A stretch of 64,000 nt of DNA from Thalassospiraceae bacterium LMO-SO8 (GTDB taxonomy: Bacteria > Pseudomonadota > Alphaproteobacteria > Rhodospirillales > Casp-alpha2). The translations under genes and the position numbers were made by a program. Location: positions 434,001-498,000 of the forward strand of contig CP134226.1 of the NCBI GenBank assembly GCA_031655335.1, given 5' to 3'. This document shows positions 16,502 to 26,800 of this stretch, piece after piece. The stretch's first letter is position 1. Each line of letters begins with the position of its first letter. The notes under the pieces were generated by a model. The model saw only the letters and a list, made by a program, of their open reading frames with translations. It did not search any database and had not been told where the DNA came from.

Positions 16502-17721
16502 GCCTTGGCGTGGGTGCGCATGAAGTCCTTCACCGTGGGCGCGATGTTCTCGCGCCATTTGCGGCCGTTGAACACGCCGTAATGGCCGACGCCCTTTTCC
16601 AGGTGATATTTCTTCTTCGCGGCCGCCAGGTTCGGCGTGATGTCGAGCGCCGCCTTGGTCTGGCCGACGCCGGAAATGTCGTCCAGTTCGCCCTCGACAC
16701 AGAGAATCGCCGTTTCCGTGATCTTGCCCGGGTCGACATTCTGCCAACGGAACATCATTTCGCCCTTGGGCAGGGCGTGTTCCTGGAACACGACCTCCAG
16801 CGTCTGTAGGAAATATTCCGCCGGCAGGTCCATGACCGCGAGGTATTCCTCGTAGAATGCGGTTTTCTTGTCCGCCGCCTCGCCGTCGCCTTCGACCAGA
16901 TGGTCGAACAGTTCGTTCATGGACAGCATATGGCGTTCAAGGTTCATGGAAATGAAGTTCGACAACTGCACGAAGCCCGGCAGCACACGGCGGAACGCCC
17001 CCGGATATGGCGGCGGCACGGTGGTGATGACGTGTTTTTCGAACCACTTCCTGTCGTTTTCCTTGGCCAGCTTGTTGACCGCGGTCTTGCCGACGCGCGT
17101 GTCCACCGGCCCGCCCATCAGGGTCATGGTGGCGGGCGCGCAGATATCCTGCCAGCCGGACATGACGGACACCGCCGCCATCACCGGCACGCTGGGCTGG
17201 CACACGGCGATGACGTGGCAATTGGGGCCCAGGAAGTGCAGGAAATCGATGATGTAATCGATGTAGTCGTTCAGGTTGAACATGTCGGCCATGACCGGCA
17301 CGTTGCGGCAATCGATCCAGTCGGTGATGTAGACGTCATGATCGGGCAACATGGCCTCGACCGTGCCGCGCAACAGGGTCGCGAAATGCCCCGACAGGGG
17401 GGCCGCGATCAGAACCTTGGGGTCGTTACGGTCGGTCTTGCGCTTGAAATGGACCAGATCGCAATAGGTGCGGTGGATCGTCACCTCGATCTCGACCGGC
17501 ACTTTCTTGCCGTCGATCACCGTATGGTCGATGCCCCAATCGGGCTTGCCGTACTTGTTGGTCATCCGCGAATAGATTTCGGCGGCGGAGCCCATGGCCT
17601 TGCCGACGGGGGTGTGGCTGAAGGCGTTCATGGGGTTGTTGGCGGCGAATTTAAGCGCGTCCGCCACGGCCCGCGAGGGGGCCATCGCAAGACGCTGCAT
17701 TTCGTGCATGTAGTAAAGCAT
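16498..17721 (-). CDS. phaZ: Intracellular polyhydroxyalkanoate depolymerase
   Basis: A 407-residue enzyme that mobilises PHB storage granules. The start is set at the ATG at 17721 (MLYYMHEMQRLAMAPSRAVAD), the standard N-terminus of this family; the open frame further upstream has no family match. The nucleophile position is cysteine, Cys174 in VIAVCQPSVPV, as known for intracellular PHB depolymerases, and the C-terminal GVGHYGVFNGRKW holds the catalytic histidine. No signal peptide. The nearest upstream gene is rnhA, 115 bases away; no PHA synthase or phasin gene is in the window. A CTGC-N6-GCAG repeat lies upstream. Confidence 0.94.
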   Translation of the reverse strand: MLYYMHEMQRLAMAPSRAVADALKFAANNPMNAFSHTPVGKAMGSAAEIYSRMTNKYGKPDWGIDHTVIDGKKVPVEIEVTIHRTYCDLVHFKRKTDRNDPKVLIAAPLSGHFATLLRGTVEAMLPDHDVYITDWIDCRNVPVMADMFNLNDYIDYIIDFLHFLGPNCHVIAVCQPSVPVMAAVSVMSGWQDICAPATMTLMGGPVDTRVGKTAVNKLAKENDRKWFEKHVITTVPPPYPGAFRRVLPGFVQLSNFISMNLERHMLSMNELFDHLVEGDGEAADKKTAFYEEYLAVMDLPAEYFLQTLEVVFQEHALPKGEMMFRWQNVDPGKITETAILCVEGELDDISGVGQTKAALDITPNLAAAKKKYHLEKGVGHYGVFNGRKWRENIAPTVKDFMRTHAKA

Positions 17722-17836
17722 GAATGGTGTCCTTTCCCGCGCGCAGAAGGCGCGTCCGGCAGGCGTATAATGCACTGCAACATAGCAGGCCGCAATAAGC
17801 CGTCGGATATAAGGGAAAAGTGGTGGACGACGGGGC

Positions 17837-18295
17837 CTAGCCGGCCCGGCCCGCGATTTCCGTGATGCCGCGCCGCGCCAGTTCGTCCGCCCGCTCGTTC
17901 TCGGCATGGCCGGCGTGGCCCTTGACCCATTGCCAGTCGACGTCGTGGGACGCCAGGGCGGCGTCCAGCCGGCGCCACAGGTCCTCGTTCTTCACGGGTT
18001 TCTTGGCCGCCGTCTTCCAGCCGTTGCGCTTCCAGCCGTGAATCCACTTGGTGATGCCGTCCTTCACATAGGTGCTGTCGGTGACCAGACGGATGCGGGC
18101 CGGGCGGGACACGGCTTCGATCCCCTGGATCGCGGCCATCAGCTCCATGCGGTTGTTGGTGCTTTGCGCCTCGCCCCCGAACAGTTCCTTTTCGTGGTCG
18201 CGCCAGCGCATCAGCACGCCCCAGCCGCCGGGCCCGGGATTGCCCGAGCACGCCCCGTCGGTGAAGATTTCGATCACTTCGTCCGATGCCGTCAT
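17837..18295 (-). CDS. rnhA: Ribonuclease HI
   Basis: A 152-residue cytoplasmic endonuclease that cleaves the RNA strand of RNA-DNA hybrids. The catalytic carboxylates are all present: Asp13 ([12 protein letters not shown]), Glu51 (NNRMELMA), Asp73 (VTDSTYV) and Asp137 (ENERADELA). The basic-protrusion region HGWKRNGWK is also present. The ATG at 18295 (MTASDEVIE) is preferred, as it lies five bases beyond the thrB stop; an upstream start would overlap thrB. Co-transcribed with thrB, an arrangement common in alphaproteobacteria. Confidence 0.97.
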   Translation of the reverse strand: MTASDEVIEIFTDGACSGNPGPGGWGVLMRWRDHEKELFGGEAQSTNNRMELMAAIQGIEAVSRPARIRLVTDSTYVKDGITKWIHGWKRNGWKTAAKKPVKNEDLWRRLDAALASHDVDWQWVKGHAGHAENERADELARRGITEIAGRAG

Positions 18296-18299
18296 CTGT

Positions 18300-19268
18300 T
18301 CAGTCCACATCCAATCCATATTCGGCGGCGCTCGCCACCCGTTCGTGAAAGCGCAGCTTGGCCACGTATTCCAGGGGGTCCTTCGGCGTCACCAGGGCCC
18401 CCGGCGGGGTGTTCAGCCAGTCGTACAGGCGGGTCACCAGGAACCGCATGGCCGCGCCCCGGGCCAGCAGCGGCAGGGCCCGGACCTCGTCCGCGCCCAG
18501 CGGCCGGGTCCGCGCGTATTCCATGACCAGCCGTCGCGCCTTGGTCACGTTGAAGCTGTAATCTGCCTCGAAACACCAGGCGTTGAGGCAGATCGCCAAG
18601 TCGTAGACCAGGAAATCCCGGCAGGCGAAATAGAAATCGATCAGCCCGGTCAGTTGATGTCCGCGAAAGAACACGTTGTCCGGAAACAGGTCGGCATGGA
18701 TGATGCCGCGCGGCAGGTCCCGGGGCCAGGCGGCCTCGATGGCGTCGAGATCGCGGTTGAGCTTGTCCCCCAGGCCCATCTGCACGGTATCGACCCCGCC
18801 CCCCGCACTTTTCAGAAGCGGCCGCCAGGCATCGACGCCGAGCGCGTTTTCCCGCGTGTCCTGGAAATCCGCGCCCGCCAGATGCATCTGCGCCAATGCC
18901 CGGCCGACACCGGCGCAATGATCGGGCGTCACCCGCCGTGGCCACATTCCGGGCAGGAAGGTGACGATCGCCGCCGGTCGGCCGCACAGGACGCGCAGCG
19001 CCGCCCCGTCCCGCGCCCGCACGGGCAGCGGGCAGGCCACCCCGCCGGCGGCCAGGTGGTCGAGCAGACCGAGGAAGAACGGCAGGTCACGAGGATCGAC
19101 CCGTTTTTCGTAGAGCGTCAGGATAAAAGCCCCCGACGACATGGTCAGAAGGAAGTTGGAATTCTCGATGCCTTCGGCGATGCCCTTGAAGGCGACGACG
19201 TCGCCCAGGTCGTAGGCGGCCATAAATTCGACCAGGTCCTCGTCAGAGACTTCCGTGTAGACAGCCAT
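18300..19268 (-). CDS. thrB: Homoserine kinase (choline-kinase-fold type)
   Basis: A 322-residue kinase that phosphorylates homoserine, supplying threonine synthase. It belongs to the APH/choline-kinase fold group used by many alphaproteobacteria, not the GHMP-type ThrB. Seen: [16 protein letters not shown] start, [15 protein letters not shown] nucleotide loop, the catalytic [13 protein letters not shown] and metal-binding [12 protein letters not shown]. The start at 19268 is chosen by family N-terminus over the longer open frame. It is followed by rnhA and diverges from the peptidoglycan-binding gene. Confidence 0.95.
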   Translation of the reverse strand: MAVYTEVSDEDLVEFMAAYDLGDVVAFKGIAEGIENSNFLLTMSSGAFILTLYEKRVDPRDLPFFLGLLDHLAAGGVACPLPVRARDGAALRVLCGRPAAIVTFLPGMWPRRVTPDHCAGVGRALAQMHLAGADFQDTRENALGVDAWRPLLKSAGGGVDTVQMGLGDKLNRDLDAIEAAWPRDLPRGIIHADLFPDNVFFRGHQLTGLIDFYFACRDFLVYDLAICLNAWCFEADYSFNVTKARRLVMEYARTRPLGADEVRALPLLARGAAMRFLVTRLYDWLNTPPGALVTPKDPLEYVAKLRFHERVASAAEYGLDVD

Positions 19269-19408
19269 GGCGGTAATATCTTCGGGCTTCGGGCCGCGAA
19301 CGCGTCGGCGTTCGGTCTGTTGGGTGCGGGCCCATAAAACAGCAATTCCCGAGAGGGCGCCAGCAGCCCGCTGGCATCGCGCCAACCGCAACGGTTAAAC
19401 GGACCGCC

Positions 19409-21184
19409 ATGTATCGAACACGGCCAATCATCGGAGCGGCGATTCTCGCGAGCGTGGTCCTGGCCGCAGCCGCCTGGCCCGCGCAAGCCGCCCGCGAGGC
19501 CCCCGACCGGCCTGCCCTGGGCGGTGAAACCGAATCCCCGGACATCGCCGCCGTGCGTCAGGTGCAGACGGCATTGGCCACCCTGGGCCTTTATGCCGGG
19601 TTCATCGACGGCAAGCTGAACCAGAATCTGACAGCGGCGATCCGCCTGTACCAGCAGCAGGCGGGCCTCAAGGTCACCGGCCGCATCACCGACGCGCTGC
19701 GCGACCATCTGGAGCGCAGCCTGCGCGTCAGCCGTCTGCTGCGGGACCTGGACAACACCCGCCGCAAGGCCATGGACGACGCCCGCAAGGCGCTGATGGC
19801 CCATCCGGCGACCCGCGACCTGATCGAGGACGGCGCCGTCCCGCCCGCCGACGCGGCCCGGGACCCGACCCCCTGTTTCGACAAGCCGACCGTGCGCTGT
19901 CTGTTGGCCGAAGCCTTCGAAAGCGCCAAGGCCGTGACCAAACGCGACCTGCGCGATTGGGCGCTCGGCGAAATTCTCGCGGCCCAGGCCCGCGCCGGCC
20001 TGATGACGCAGGCCATGGAAACCACCCGGCGCATCCAGGATCCGCGCCTGATCATGGTCGCGCTGCGCGACATCGCCCAGGCCCAGGCCCGCGCCGGCCG
20101 CGAGGAAGAAGCCCTGGCCGCCGCCGAGATCATTCCCGAATCGCGGACCCAGATCGAGGCCCTGGCGGTGATCGCCGACACCCAGGCCCGGCACGGGTAC
20201 TTCAAGGCCGCCCAGGACACGGCAGGGCTGCTCTACAGCATGGCCCGCCATCTCAAGACACCGTCCGACCAGGTGACCTTCGCCACCCGTGCCGCGGTGA
20301 CGCTGTACCGGGCCGGCGACCGGGATGCCGCCGACGCGGCCTTGCATCTGGCGCGCGCCACCGTCACCGACAAGGTGCCGCCGCACCAGAAGGTCGCGGC
20401 CTGGCGCCAGGTCGCTGGCGCGCTCGCCGATCTCGACCGGCTGGACGACGCCCTTGTCGTGGTCGACGCTGTGGATCAACCCTCCGACAAGGAAACAGTG
20501 ATGATCGCCGCGGCGCAATCGGCGATCCGCGCGGCGCGGCTCGACAAGGCCATGGATCTGGCACACGGCATCGACGCCGAACGCTACCGCGTGCTGGTCC
20601 TGGGCGAGATCGCGGTGGCCATGGCGCGGGCGGGCGACCGCCCCGGCGCCGACGCCGTGATCGACGAGGCCTTCGCCGACGCCGAGGCGATCGGCCTGCC
20701 GTTCGCCCGCTCCTATGCCGTCAGCCGCCTGGTGCTGGCCCTCAGCGACATGGCGCGGATCAAGGACCAGCCGCCCGGCGTGCTGGCCGAGCGCTTCGTC
20801 CGCGCCCGCGACGCCGCAGAGGGCATCAACGATCCGCGCCTGCGCGGCCAGGCTCTGTTCGAAATTTCCGCCCAACAACGGCGCGCCGGCATGGCGCCCG
20901 AGGACGCCCAAACCAGCGAAGCCCGCGCCATCGCCGCCGCCGGCACCATCCCCAGCGTCATCAGCCGCGTCTGGATCCACGGCGACGTCGCCACCCTGCA
21001 CGCGCGGGCCGGTGAAGGCGATCTGGCCTGGGCCGCCTTCCACCGCGCCATGGCCGAGGCCCGCAGGATCGACAATGCCTGGGCCCGCGCCCGCGCCATG
21101 GCCAAGATGGCGCAGACGCTGATCGATCTGGTGACGCCGAAAACCGCCGCCACGGCCGATGAAATGTCCAAGGACTCGCCCTGA
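19409..21184 (+). CDS. Secreted peptidoglycan-binding and TPR-like repeat protein, function unknown
   Basis: A 591-residue periplasmic protein. A signal peptide (1-28, ending AAWPAQAA) is followed by a PG_binding_1 domain at about 45-103 (VQTALATLGLYAGFIDGKLN, TAAIRLYQQQAGLKVTG). The rest, about 155-575, is alanine/arginine-rich helical repeats resembling TPR/Sel1-like hairpins. The recurring pattern ends in ALRDIAQAQARAGREEEAL-like units. A cysteine pair (PCFDKPTVRC) sits before the repeats. No enzymatic motif. Such a protein could tether a partner to the cell wall. It diverges from thrB across 140 bases and is followed by a lipoprotein gene. Confidence 0.8.
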   Translation: MYRTRPIIGAAILASVVLAAAAWPAQAAREAPDRPALGGETESPDIAAVRQVQTALATLGLYAGFIDGKLNQNLTAAIRLYQQQAGLKVTGRITDALRDHLERSLRVSRLLRDLDNTRRKAMDDARKALMAHPATRDLIEDGAVPPADAARDPTPCFDKPTVRCLLAEAFESAKAVTKRDLRDWALGEILAAQARAGLMTQAMETTRRIQDPRLIMVALRDIAQAQARAGREEEALAAAEIIPESRTQIEALAVIADTQARHGYFKAAQDTAGLLYSMARHLKTPSDQVTFATRAAVTLYRAGDRDAADAALHLARATVTDKVPPHQKVAAWRQVAGALADLDRLDDALVVVDAVDQPSDKETVMIAAAQSAIRAARLDKAMDLAHGIDAERYRVLVLGEIAVAMARAGDRPGADAVIDEAFADAEAIGLPFARSYAVSRLVLALSDMARIKDQPPGVLAERFVRARDAAEGINDPRLRGQALFEISAQQRRAGMAPEDAQTSEARAIAAAGTIPSVISRVWIHGDVATLHARAGEGDLAWAAFHRAMAEARRIDNAWARARAMAKMAQTLIDLVTPKTAATADEMSKDSP

Positions 21185-21371
21185 TCCCGGCACCCCGCCC
21201 TGCCCGGGCGGGCGGGCTTGCCGCCTGGACGCCGGTCCATTAGATTCCCCCACGCCCCGGCCACCTGTCGGCACGCGACCAAGCAATCAGACGGAGCCCC
21301 CGATGTCCGAGCCACAATGCGCCCCTGTCCGTTCCCGCGCCGCCCGCGGCATAAGCGGCAGGTCCTAGCCC

Positions 21372-21959
21372 GTGGCGTTCCCCCGTCCCCCCATCGGCGC
21401 CGTCGCGGCCCTGCTGAGCATCCTCGCCCTGGGCGGTTGCAGCAGCCTGAGTGACAGCGTGATGAACACCGTTGCCGGCAAGGTTCAGCTTGCCTGCCCG
21501 CCCCAGAATATCGTGGCCGACGCGTCGCGGCGCCTGACCTACCAACCGGGGCCGGGCCGCGACCTGATCGACATCGATAACGAGATCATCGTCAACAGGG
21601 TCTCCCTGGTCTGCGATTCGAGCGTTGACCGCAGCACCCACGCGGGCACCATGAAGGTCGCCGTCACCACCTACATGGAGGCCGTGCGCGGCCCCGCCAA
21701 CAAGGACCGCAAGACCGACATCGAATTCTTCGTTTCCGTTACCGACCGCGCCAACAAGGTGCTGTACCGCGAGGCCTTCACCATCAACCTGACCTTCGCC
21801 GAGAACGAAAGCCGGCGCGAGATCGCAAGCGCCCCCGTGCCCCTGATTCTGCCGATTCAGGCCGGCCAGACGGGCAAGAACTACCGCATCCTGGTCGGTC
21901 TGGTGATCACTCGCGAACAATTGGAAATGAACCGCCGGGACCGCCGCCCGCGGCTGTAG
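21372..21959 (+). CDS. Putative outer-membrane or periplasmic lipoprotein of unknown function
   Basis: A 195-residue protein starting at GTG, with a lipoprotein signal sequence: hydrophobic core AAVLSILA-like followed by the lipobox LGGC (Cys near residue 22). The mature part has two further cysteines (LACPPQ, SLVCDSS) that could form a disulfide, and looks mostly beta-stranded (TIEFFVSVTDRANKVLYREAF-like stretch). I recognise no family. It lies 187 bases after the peptidoglycan-binding protein on the same strand, so a shared envelope role is possible. Confidence 0.72.
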   Translation: MAFPRPPIGAVAALLSILALGGCSSLSDSVMNTVAGKVQLACPPQNIVADASRRLTYQPGPGRDLIDIDNEIIVNRVSLVCDSSVDRSTHAGTMKVAVTTYMEAVRGPANKDRKTDIEFFVSVTDRANKVLYREAFTINLTFAENESRREIASAPVPLILPIQAGQTGKNYRILVGLVITREQLEMNRRDRRPRL

Positions 21960-22015
21960 GCGCCGTTTCTCCCCCCTCTCCATGCCTGCTTCCGTCGGTT
22001 GCCCCGCGGTCGCGG

Positions 22016-22043
22016 TTGACCTTGGCCCATCCGTCGATAGAAT
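22016..22043 (+). promoter_or_regulatory. Candidate sigma-70 promoter for gcvTHP
   Basis: TTGACC (22016-22021), 16-base spacer, TAGAAT (22038-22043). The predicted transcript would begin just before the first glycine aptamer, which fits the riboswitch position. Confidence 0.6.
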
Positions 22044-22060
22044 GGGGGCACAACCTCAGT

Positions 22061-22266
22061 TGATCGCTGTGGGAGAGTCCGGCCTGCATATGGCCGGCGC
22101 CGAAGGAGCAACCGCCCCGGAAACTCTCAGGCACCCGGACCGCAGCAGGATGAGGCTCTGGAAAGTGGGCAGGCTGGCCGATCGATATGGCCGTGCCCCA
22201 CCGAAGATGTAAGTCGGCGGCAGCGATCTCGCCGATCAATCTTTCAGGTTCCGAGACAGAGGGGGC
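22061..22266 (+). promoter_or_regulatory. Tandem glycine riboswitch (two aptamers)
   Basis: Aptamer 1: GAGAGT (22073-22078) pairs with ACTCTC (22123-22128) around the conserved GCCGAAGGAGCAA. Aptamer 2: CTCTG (22156-22160) pairs with CAGAG (22257-22261), GAAAG (22161-22165) with CTTTC (22241-22245), around ACCGAAGATGTAAG and followed by CAGG. This is the gcvT-element pattern. It senses glycine and, in known examples, turns on glycine cleavage when glycine is abundant. It lies directly upstream of gcvT. Confidence 0.95.
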
Positions 22267-22330
22267 GTTCAAACGGTGGTTTTGCCGTGGGAACGCCGTT
22301 GAACCCTGCCGTCTCGTCTTTTCGGACGGC
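22264..22330 (+). promoter_or_regulatory. Likely riboswitch expression platform: two hairpins before gcvT
   Basis: Hairpin A: GGCGTTC (22264-22270) with GAACGCC (22291-22297), plus inner ACGG/CCGT. Hairpin B: GCCGTC (22308-22313) with GACGGC (22325-22330). Hairpin A begins next to the P1 closing strand of aptamer 2. Neither is followed by a U-run, so control may act through rho or translation rather than intrinsic termination (inference). Confidence 0.5.
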
Positions 22331-22359
22331 GCCTTAGGACCAAGCCCGGGGAGGCTCCA

Positions 22360-23469
22360 TTGGCCGACGACACGAAAACCCTGAAGACCACGCCGTTGGA
22401 TGCGCTTCACCGCGAATACGGCGCCAAGATGGTGCCCTTCGCGGGCTATTCCATGCCCGTACAGTACAAGGCCGGCGTGTTGCAGGAACATCTGCATACG
22501 CGCTCCCAGGCGGGCCTGTTCGACGTCTCCCACATGGGTCAGGCGCGGCTGCTGGGATCAAAAGCGGCGGAAGCCATGGAAACCCTGGTGCCGGGCGATA
22601 TCGCCGGGCTGGGGGCGGGCAACATGCGCTATACCCTATTGACCAACGACGCGGGCGGCATCCTCGACGACCTGATGGTCACCCATTGCGGCGATTCGCT
22701 CTATATCGTGGTCAACGCCGCCTGCAAGGACGCCGATTTCGCCCACATCCAGGCCAAGCTACCGGACGCCAAGCTCGAAATCATCGAGGACCATGCGCTG
22801 CTCGCCCTACAGGGGCCCAAGGCGGCCGAGGTCCTGGCCCGATATGCGCCGGCCGTGCGCCACATGGTGTTCCTGACGGGACAGGCCGTCCGCATCAACG
22901 ACGTGCCCTGCTTCATCACCCGGTCGGGCTATACCGGCGAGGACGGATACGAAATATCGATCCCCAACAAGGATGCCGATGCCTTCGCCCGTCTGCTGCT
23001 GTCGGAACATGAGGTCATGCCGATCGGCCTGGGGGCGCGGGATTCGCTGCGGCTTGAGGCCGGGCTTTGCCTGTATGGCAACGACATCGACGAAACCACC
23101 ACGCCCATCGAGGCCGCCCTCAACTGGACCATCGGCAAACGCCGGCGGGCCGAAGGCGGCTTTCCCGGGGCCGACGTGATCCTGGGCCAGATCAAGGACG
23201 GCACGGCGCGCAAGCGCGTCGGCCTGGTGCCGGAGGGCCGGGCCCCGGCCCGCGCCGGCACGGAAATTCAGGACCTGAACGGCGCCGCCGCCGGAACCGT
23301 GACCTCGGGCGGGTTCGGCCCCACCGTCGATGGCCCCATCGCCATGGGATACCTGCGCACGGAACTGGCGGTGCCGGGCACCCGGGTCAACCTGATGGTG
23401 CGCGGCAAGGCGCAACCGGCGGAGGTCGTCAAACCGCCCTTCGTCAAACAGAACTACGTCAAGGACTGA
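22360..23469 (+). CDS. gcvT: Glycine cleavage system T protein (aminomethyltransferase)
   Basis: A 369-residue enzyme that transfers the one-carbon unit from the H-protein aminomethyl-lipoate to tetrahydrofolate, releasing ammonia. Seen: [32 protein letters not shown], the folate-binding region [16 protein letters not shown] and [20 protein letters not shown]. Translation starts at TTG, five bases after GGGGAGG. It is the first gene of gcvTHP, controlled by the upstream tandem glycine riboswitch. The weak start codon may make the switch more effective at the translation level. Confidence 0.97.
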   Translation: MADDTKTLKTTPLDALHREYGAKMVPFAGYSMPVQYKAGVLQEHLHTRSQAGLFDVSHMGQARLLGSKAAEAMETLVPGDIAGLGAGNMRYTLLTNDAGGILDDLMVTHCGDSLYIVVNAACKDADFAHIQAKLPDAKLEIIEDHALLALQGPKAAEVLARYAPAVRHMVFLTGQAVRINDVPCFITRSGYTGEDGYEISIPNKDADAFARLLLSEHEVMPIGLGARDSLRLEAGLCLYGNDIDETTTPIEAALNWTIGKRRRAEGGFPGADVILGQIKDGTARKRVGLVPEGRAPARAGTEIQDLNGAAAGTVTSGGFGPTVDGPIAMGYLRTELAVPGTRVNLMVRGKAQPAEVVKPPFVKQNYVKD

Positions 23470-23522
23470 CCCACCAACAACACAGCAACCAACCATCGAA
23501 CACTCTAGGCAGGGAGACCGGC

Positions 23523-23897
23523 ATGACCGTGAAGTACACCAAGGACCACGAATGGGTCCGTCTGGACGGCGACGTCGCCACCATCGGCATCACCAATTAC
23601 GCCCAGGAACAACTGGGCGACGTCGTGTTCGTCGAGGTGCCCGAGGCCGGTGCGCGGTTCGACGCCGGGGCCGAGGCCGCCGTGGTCGAATCCGTCAAGG
23701 CGGCGAGCGAGGTCTACGCCCCCCTGACCGGCGAGATCGTCGAGGGCAACCAGGCCCTGGCCGACGACCCGTCGCTCGTCAATTCCGATCCGGAAGGCGC
23801 CGGATGGTTCTTTAAGATGAAGCCGGACGACCTGTCGCAGATCGACGACATGCTGGACGACGCGGCCTACCGCGCCCTGCTGGTCGATCTGGACTGA
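23523..23897 (+). CDS. gcvH: Glycine cleavage system H protein
   Basis: A 124-residue lipoyl carrier that shuttles the aminomethyl group between P, T and L proteins. The lipoylated lysine is Lys59 in [32 protein letters not shown] is also diagnostic. The start is the ATG at 23523 preceded by AGGGAGA. 53 bases separate it from gcvT and 29 from gcvP. The shared L protein (lipoamide dehydrogenase) is not in this window. Confidence 0.98.
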   Translation: MTVKYTKDHEWVRLDGDVATIGITNYAQEQLGDVVFVEVPEAGARFDAGAEAAVVESVKAASEVYAPLTGEIVEGNQALADDPSLVNSDPEGAGWFFKMKPDDLSQIDDMLDDAAYRALLVDLD

Positions 23898-23926
23898 CCC
23901 CCGAACCAAGGTAAGGAACCGTACAC

Positions 23927-26794
23927 ATGGCCGCATCGCAATCGGGCGACCGCTTCGCCGACCGTCACATCGGGCCCCGCCCGGGCGAGATCGACGACAT
24001 GCTCAAGACCCTGGGGCTCGCCACCCTGGACGACCTGACCGCGAAAACGGTGCCGCCGTCGATCCTGAAGCCCGGCGGCTATGCGGCGGCCCCCATGTCC
24101 GAGGCCCAGGCGTTGGCCCGCCTGCGCGCCATGGCCGACAAGAACGTGATCGCCAAGACCATGATCGGCATGGGCTATTCCGGCTGCATCACGCCGCCGG
24201 TGATCCTGCGCAACGTTCTGGAAAATCCGGGCTGGTACACGGCCTATACCCCTTATCAGGCGGAAATCAGCCAGGGCCGCATGGAAGCCCTGATGAACTA
24301 TCAGCAGACCATTATCGACCTGACGGGGATGGAGTTGGCCAACGCCTCGCTATTGGACGAAGGCACGGCGGCGGCCGAGGCCATGACCCTGATGCGCCGG
24401 GTCGGCAAGGCCAAGGGTGAGACCCTGTTCGTCGACGCCGGCTGCCATCCGCAGACCATCGCGGTGATCGAAACGCGGGCCGCGCCGCTCGGCATTCCCG
24501 TCACGGTCGGCGATCCGTTCACCGACCTGACCGGCCTGGGCGACGGCGTCTACGGCGTGGTCCTGCAATACCCGGCGACGGACGGGGCGGTCCGCGATTT
24601 CCGCGCGCTCACGGAACAGGCCCATGCGGCGGGGGCGCTCGTCACCGTGGCGGCGGACCTGCTGTCGCTGGTGCTGCTGGCCCCGCCGGGCGAATGGGGC
24701 GCCGACATCGTCGTCGGCTCGGCCCAGCGGTTCGGCGTGCCCATGGGCTTCGGCGGTCCGCACGCCGCCTTCATGGCGGCCAAGGACGCCTTCAAACGCA
24801 CCCTGCCGGGACGGCTGATCGGGGTGTCCATCGATTCCCGGGGCAAGCCCGCCTACCGCATGGCGCTGCAAACCCGCGAACAGCACATCCGCCGCGAGAA
24901 GGCGACGTCCAACATCTGCACGGCGCAGGTCCTGCTGGCCAACATCGCCGGCATGTACGCGGTCTATCACGGGCCCGAAGGCCTGACCCGCATCGCCAAA
25001 CGCACCCATCAATTGACGGCTGCCCTGGCGGCCGGACTGAAGGCGGGCGGCGTGACGCTTGCCAACGACACCTTCTTCGACACCCTGACCGCCGACCTGG
25101 GCGACAAGGGCAAGGCCGACATGGTGATTGCGGCCGCGCGGGCCATGGCCATCAACCTGCGCGACTTCGGCGATGGCCGGGTCGGCATGGCGCTGGATGA
25201 GACGACGGATGAGGCGGACATCCAGGAAGTGCTCGCCGCCTTCGGCGTGGCGGACGCCGAAATCGACCTGGACGCCCCCGGCGGTATTCCCCAAGACCTT
25301 GTCCGCACCACGGATTTCCTGACACATCCCGTGTTCCACGGCCACCGCTCGGAAACGGCCATGATGCGCTACCTGCGCAAGCTGGAGGGCAAGGACCTGG
25401 CGTTGAACCGGGCCATGATCCCGCTGGGATCCTGCACCATGAAGCTGAACGCGGCGGCCGAGATGATTCCCATCACTTGGCCCGAGTTCGGCCAGATCCA
25501 CCCCTTCGCCCCCGCCGATCAGGTCCAGGGCTACAAGGAAATGATCGACGACCTGGAACGCATGCTGTGCGAGATCACGGGCTTCGACGCCGTGTCCCTG
25601 CAACCCAACGCGGGCAGCCAGGGGGAATACGCAGGCCTTTTGGTCATCCGGGCCTATCACCTGGCGCGTGGCGATCATGCGCGCGACGTCTGCCTGATCC
25701 CCTCAAGCGCCCATGGCACCAATCCGGCCTCCGCCGTCATGGCGGGCATGAAGGTGGTGGTGGTCGCCTGCGACGATGACGGCAACGTCGACGTCACCGA
25801 CCTTAAGGCCAAGGCCGAGGCGCATAAGGACGCGCTGGCGGCATTGATGGTCACCTATCCCTCGACCCACGGCGTGTTCGAGGAAGCGATCGAGGAAATC
25901 TGCGACGTCATCCACGCCAACGGCGGCCAGGTCTACATGGACGGCGCGAATTTGCAGGCCATGGTCGGCCTGTGCCGGCCGGGTACCTTCGGCCCGGACG
26001 TGGCGCACATGAACCTGCACAAGACCTTCTGCATCCCCCACGGCGGCGGCGGCCCCGGTGTCGGCCCCATCGGCATCAAGAAGCACCTGGCGCCGTACCT
26101 TCCGGGCAGCCCCGTGGTGCCGGCGGCGGGCGGCGCGGAATCCGTGGGCGCGGTGTCGGCTGCCCCCTGGGGATCGGCATCGATCCTGCCGATCTCCTGG
26201 ACCTATATCGCCATGATGGGCGGCGACGGGCTGATGCGCGCGACCCAGGTCGCGATCCTCAACGCCAACTATGTGGCGAAGCGTCTGGCCGGGTATTACG
26301 ACTGCCTCTACACCGGCAAGAACGGCCTGGTCGCCCATGAATGCATCATCGACACCCGGCCTCTGAAGGACGAGCACGGCGTGACCGTGGACGACATCGC
26401 CAAGCGGCTGATCGATTACGGCTTCCACGCCCCCACCATGTCCTGGCCCGTGGCCGGAACCTTGATGGTGGAGCCGACGGAGTCGGAACCCAAGGAAGAA
26501 CTGGACCGTTTCGTCGACGCCATGATCGCCATCGCCGAGGAAGCGAAAAAGGTCGGCGCCGGCGAGTGGCCCGCCGACGACAACCCCTTGGTCAACGCGC
26601 CCCATACGGTCGACATGGTGACGTCGGATTCCTGGTCCCATGCCTACAGCCGCGAACAGGCGGCGTTCCCCGTGCCGGGGCTCTATCACGGCAAGTACTG
26701 GTCGCCCGTCGGCCGCGTCGACAATGTCTACGGCGACCGGCATGTGGTCTGCACCTGTCCGCCGCTGGAAGCCTACGAAGACGCCGCCGAATAG
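23927..26794 (+). CDS. gcvP: Glycine dehydrogenase (decarboxylating), P protein, single-chain form
   Basis: A 955-residue PLP enzyme that decarboxylates glycine and loads the aminomethyl group on GcvH. Both homologous halves are in one polypeptide (the alpha2 type), not split as GcvPA/GcvPB. Seen: [18 protein letters not shown] at the N-terminus, [18 protein letters not shown] in the first half, and the PLP-lysine motif [17 protein letters not shown] in the second. Last gene of the operon. Its stop lies only six bases from the end of the convergent chemoreceptor gene, with no terminator hairpin between. Confidence 0.98.
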   Translation: MAASQSGDRFADRHIGPRPGEIDDMLKTLGLATLDDLTAKTVPPSILKPGGYAAAPMSEAQALARLRAMADKNVIAKTMIGMGYSGCITPPVILRNVLENPGWYTAYTPYQAEISQGRMEALMNYQQTIIDLTGMELANASLLDEGTAAAEAMTLMRRVGKAKGETLFVDAGCHPQTIAVIETRAAPLGIPVTVGDPFTDLTGLGDGVYGVVLQYPATDGAVRDFRALTEQAHAAGALVTVAADLLSLVLLAPPGEWGADIVVGSAQRFGVPMGFGGPHAAFMAAKDAFKRTLPGRLIGVSIDSRGKPAYRMALQTREQHIRREKATSNICTAQVLLANIAGMYAVYHGPEGLTRIAKRTHQLTAALAAGLKAGGVTLANDTFFDTLTADLGDKGKADMVIAAARAMAINLRDFGDGRVGMALDETTDEADIQEVLAAFGVADAEIDLDAPGGIPQDLVRTTDFLTHPVFHGHRSETAMMRYLRKLEGKDLALNRAMIPLGSCTMKLNAAAEMIPITWPEFGQIHPFAPADQVQGYKEMIDDLERMLCEITGFDAVSLQPNAGSQGEYAGLLVIRAYHLARGDHARDVCLIPSSAHGTNPASAVMAGMKVVVVACDDDGNVDVTDLKAKAEAHKDALAALMVTYPSTHGVFEEAIEEICDVIHANGGQVYMDGANLQAMVGLCRPGTFGPDVAHMNLHKTFCIPHGGGGPGVGPIGIKKHLAPYLPGSPVVPAAGGAESVGAVSAAPWGSASILPISWTYIAMMGGDGLMRATQVAILNANYVAKRLAGYYDCLYTGKNGLVAHECIIDTRPLKDEHGVTVDDIAKRLIDYGFHAPTMSWPVAGTLMVEPTESEPKEELDRFVDAMIAIAEEAKKVGAGEWPADDNPLVNAPHTVDMVTSDSWSHAYSREQAAFPVPGLYHGKYWSPVGRVDNVYGDRHVVCTCPPLEAYEDAAE

Positions 26795-26800
26795 CCCCTG

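Noticed and set aside
16498-17907. Longer N-terminus for the PHA depolymerase (62 extra residues)
   Set aside because: The extension is Arg/Pro-rich, overlaps the rnhA gene and lacks similarity to the family, whose proteins start at MLYYMHE-like sequence.
19145-21286. 713-codon open frame on the - strand opposite the peptidoglycan-binding gene
   Set aside because: Antisense shadow with low-complexity Gly/Arg/His composition. The + strand protein has a signal peptide and domains.
26795-26800. Expected terminator between gcvP and the convergent chemoreceptor gene
   Set aside because: Only six bases separate the stops and no hairpin is visible. Termination must occur within the opposite gene or by rho.
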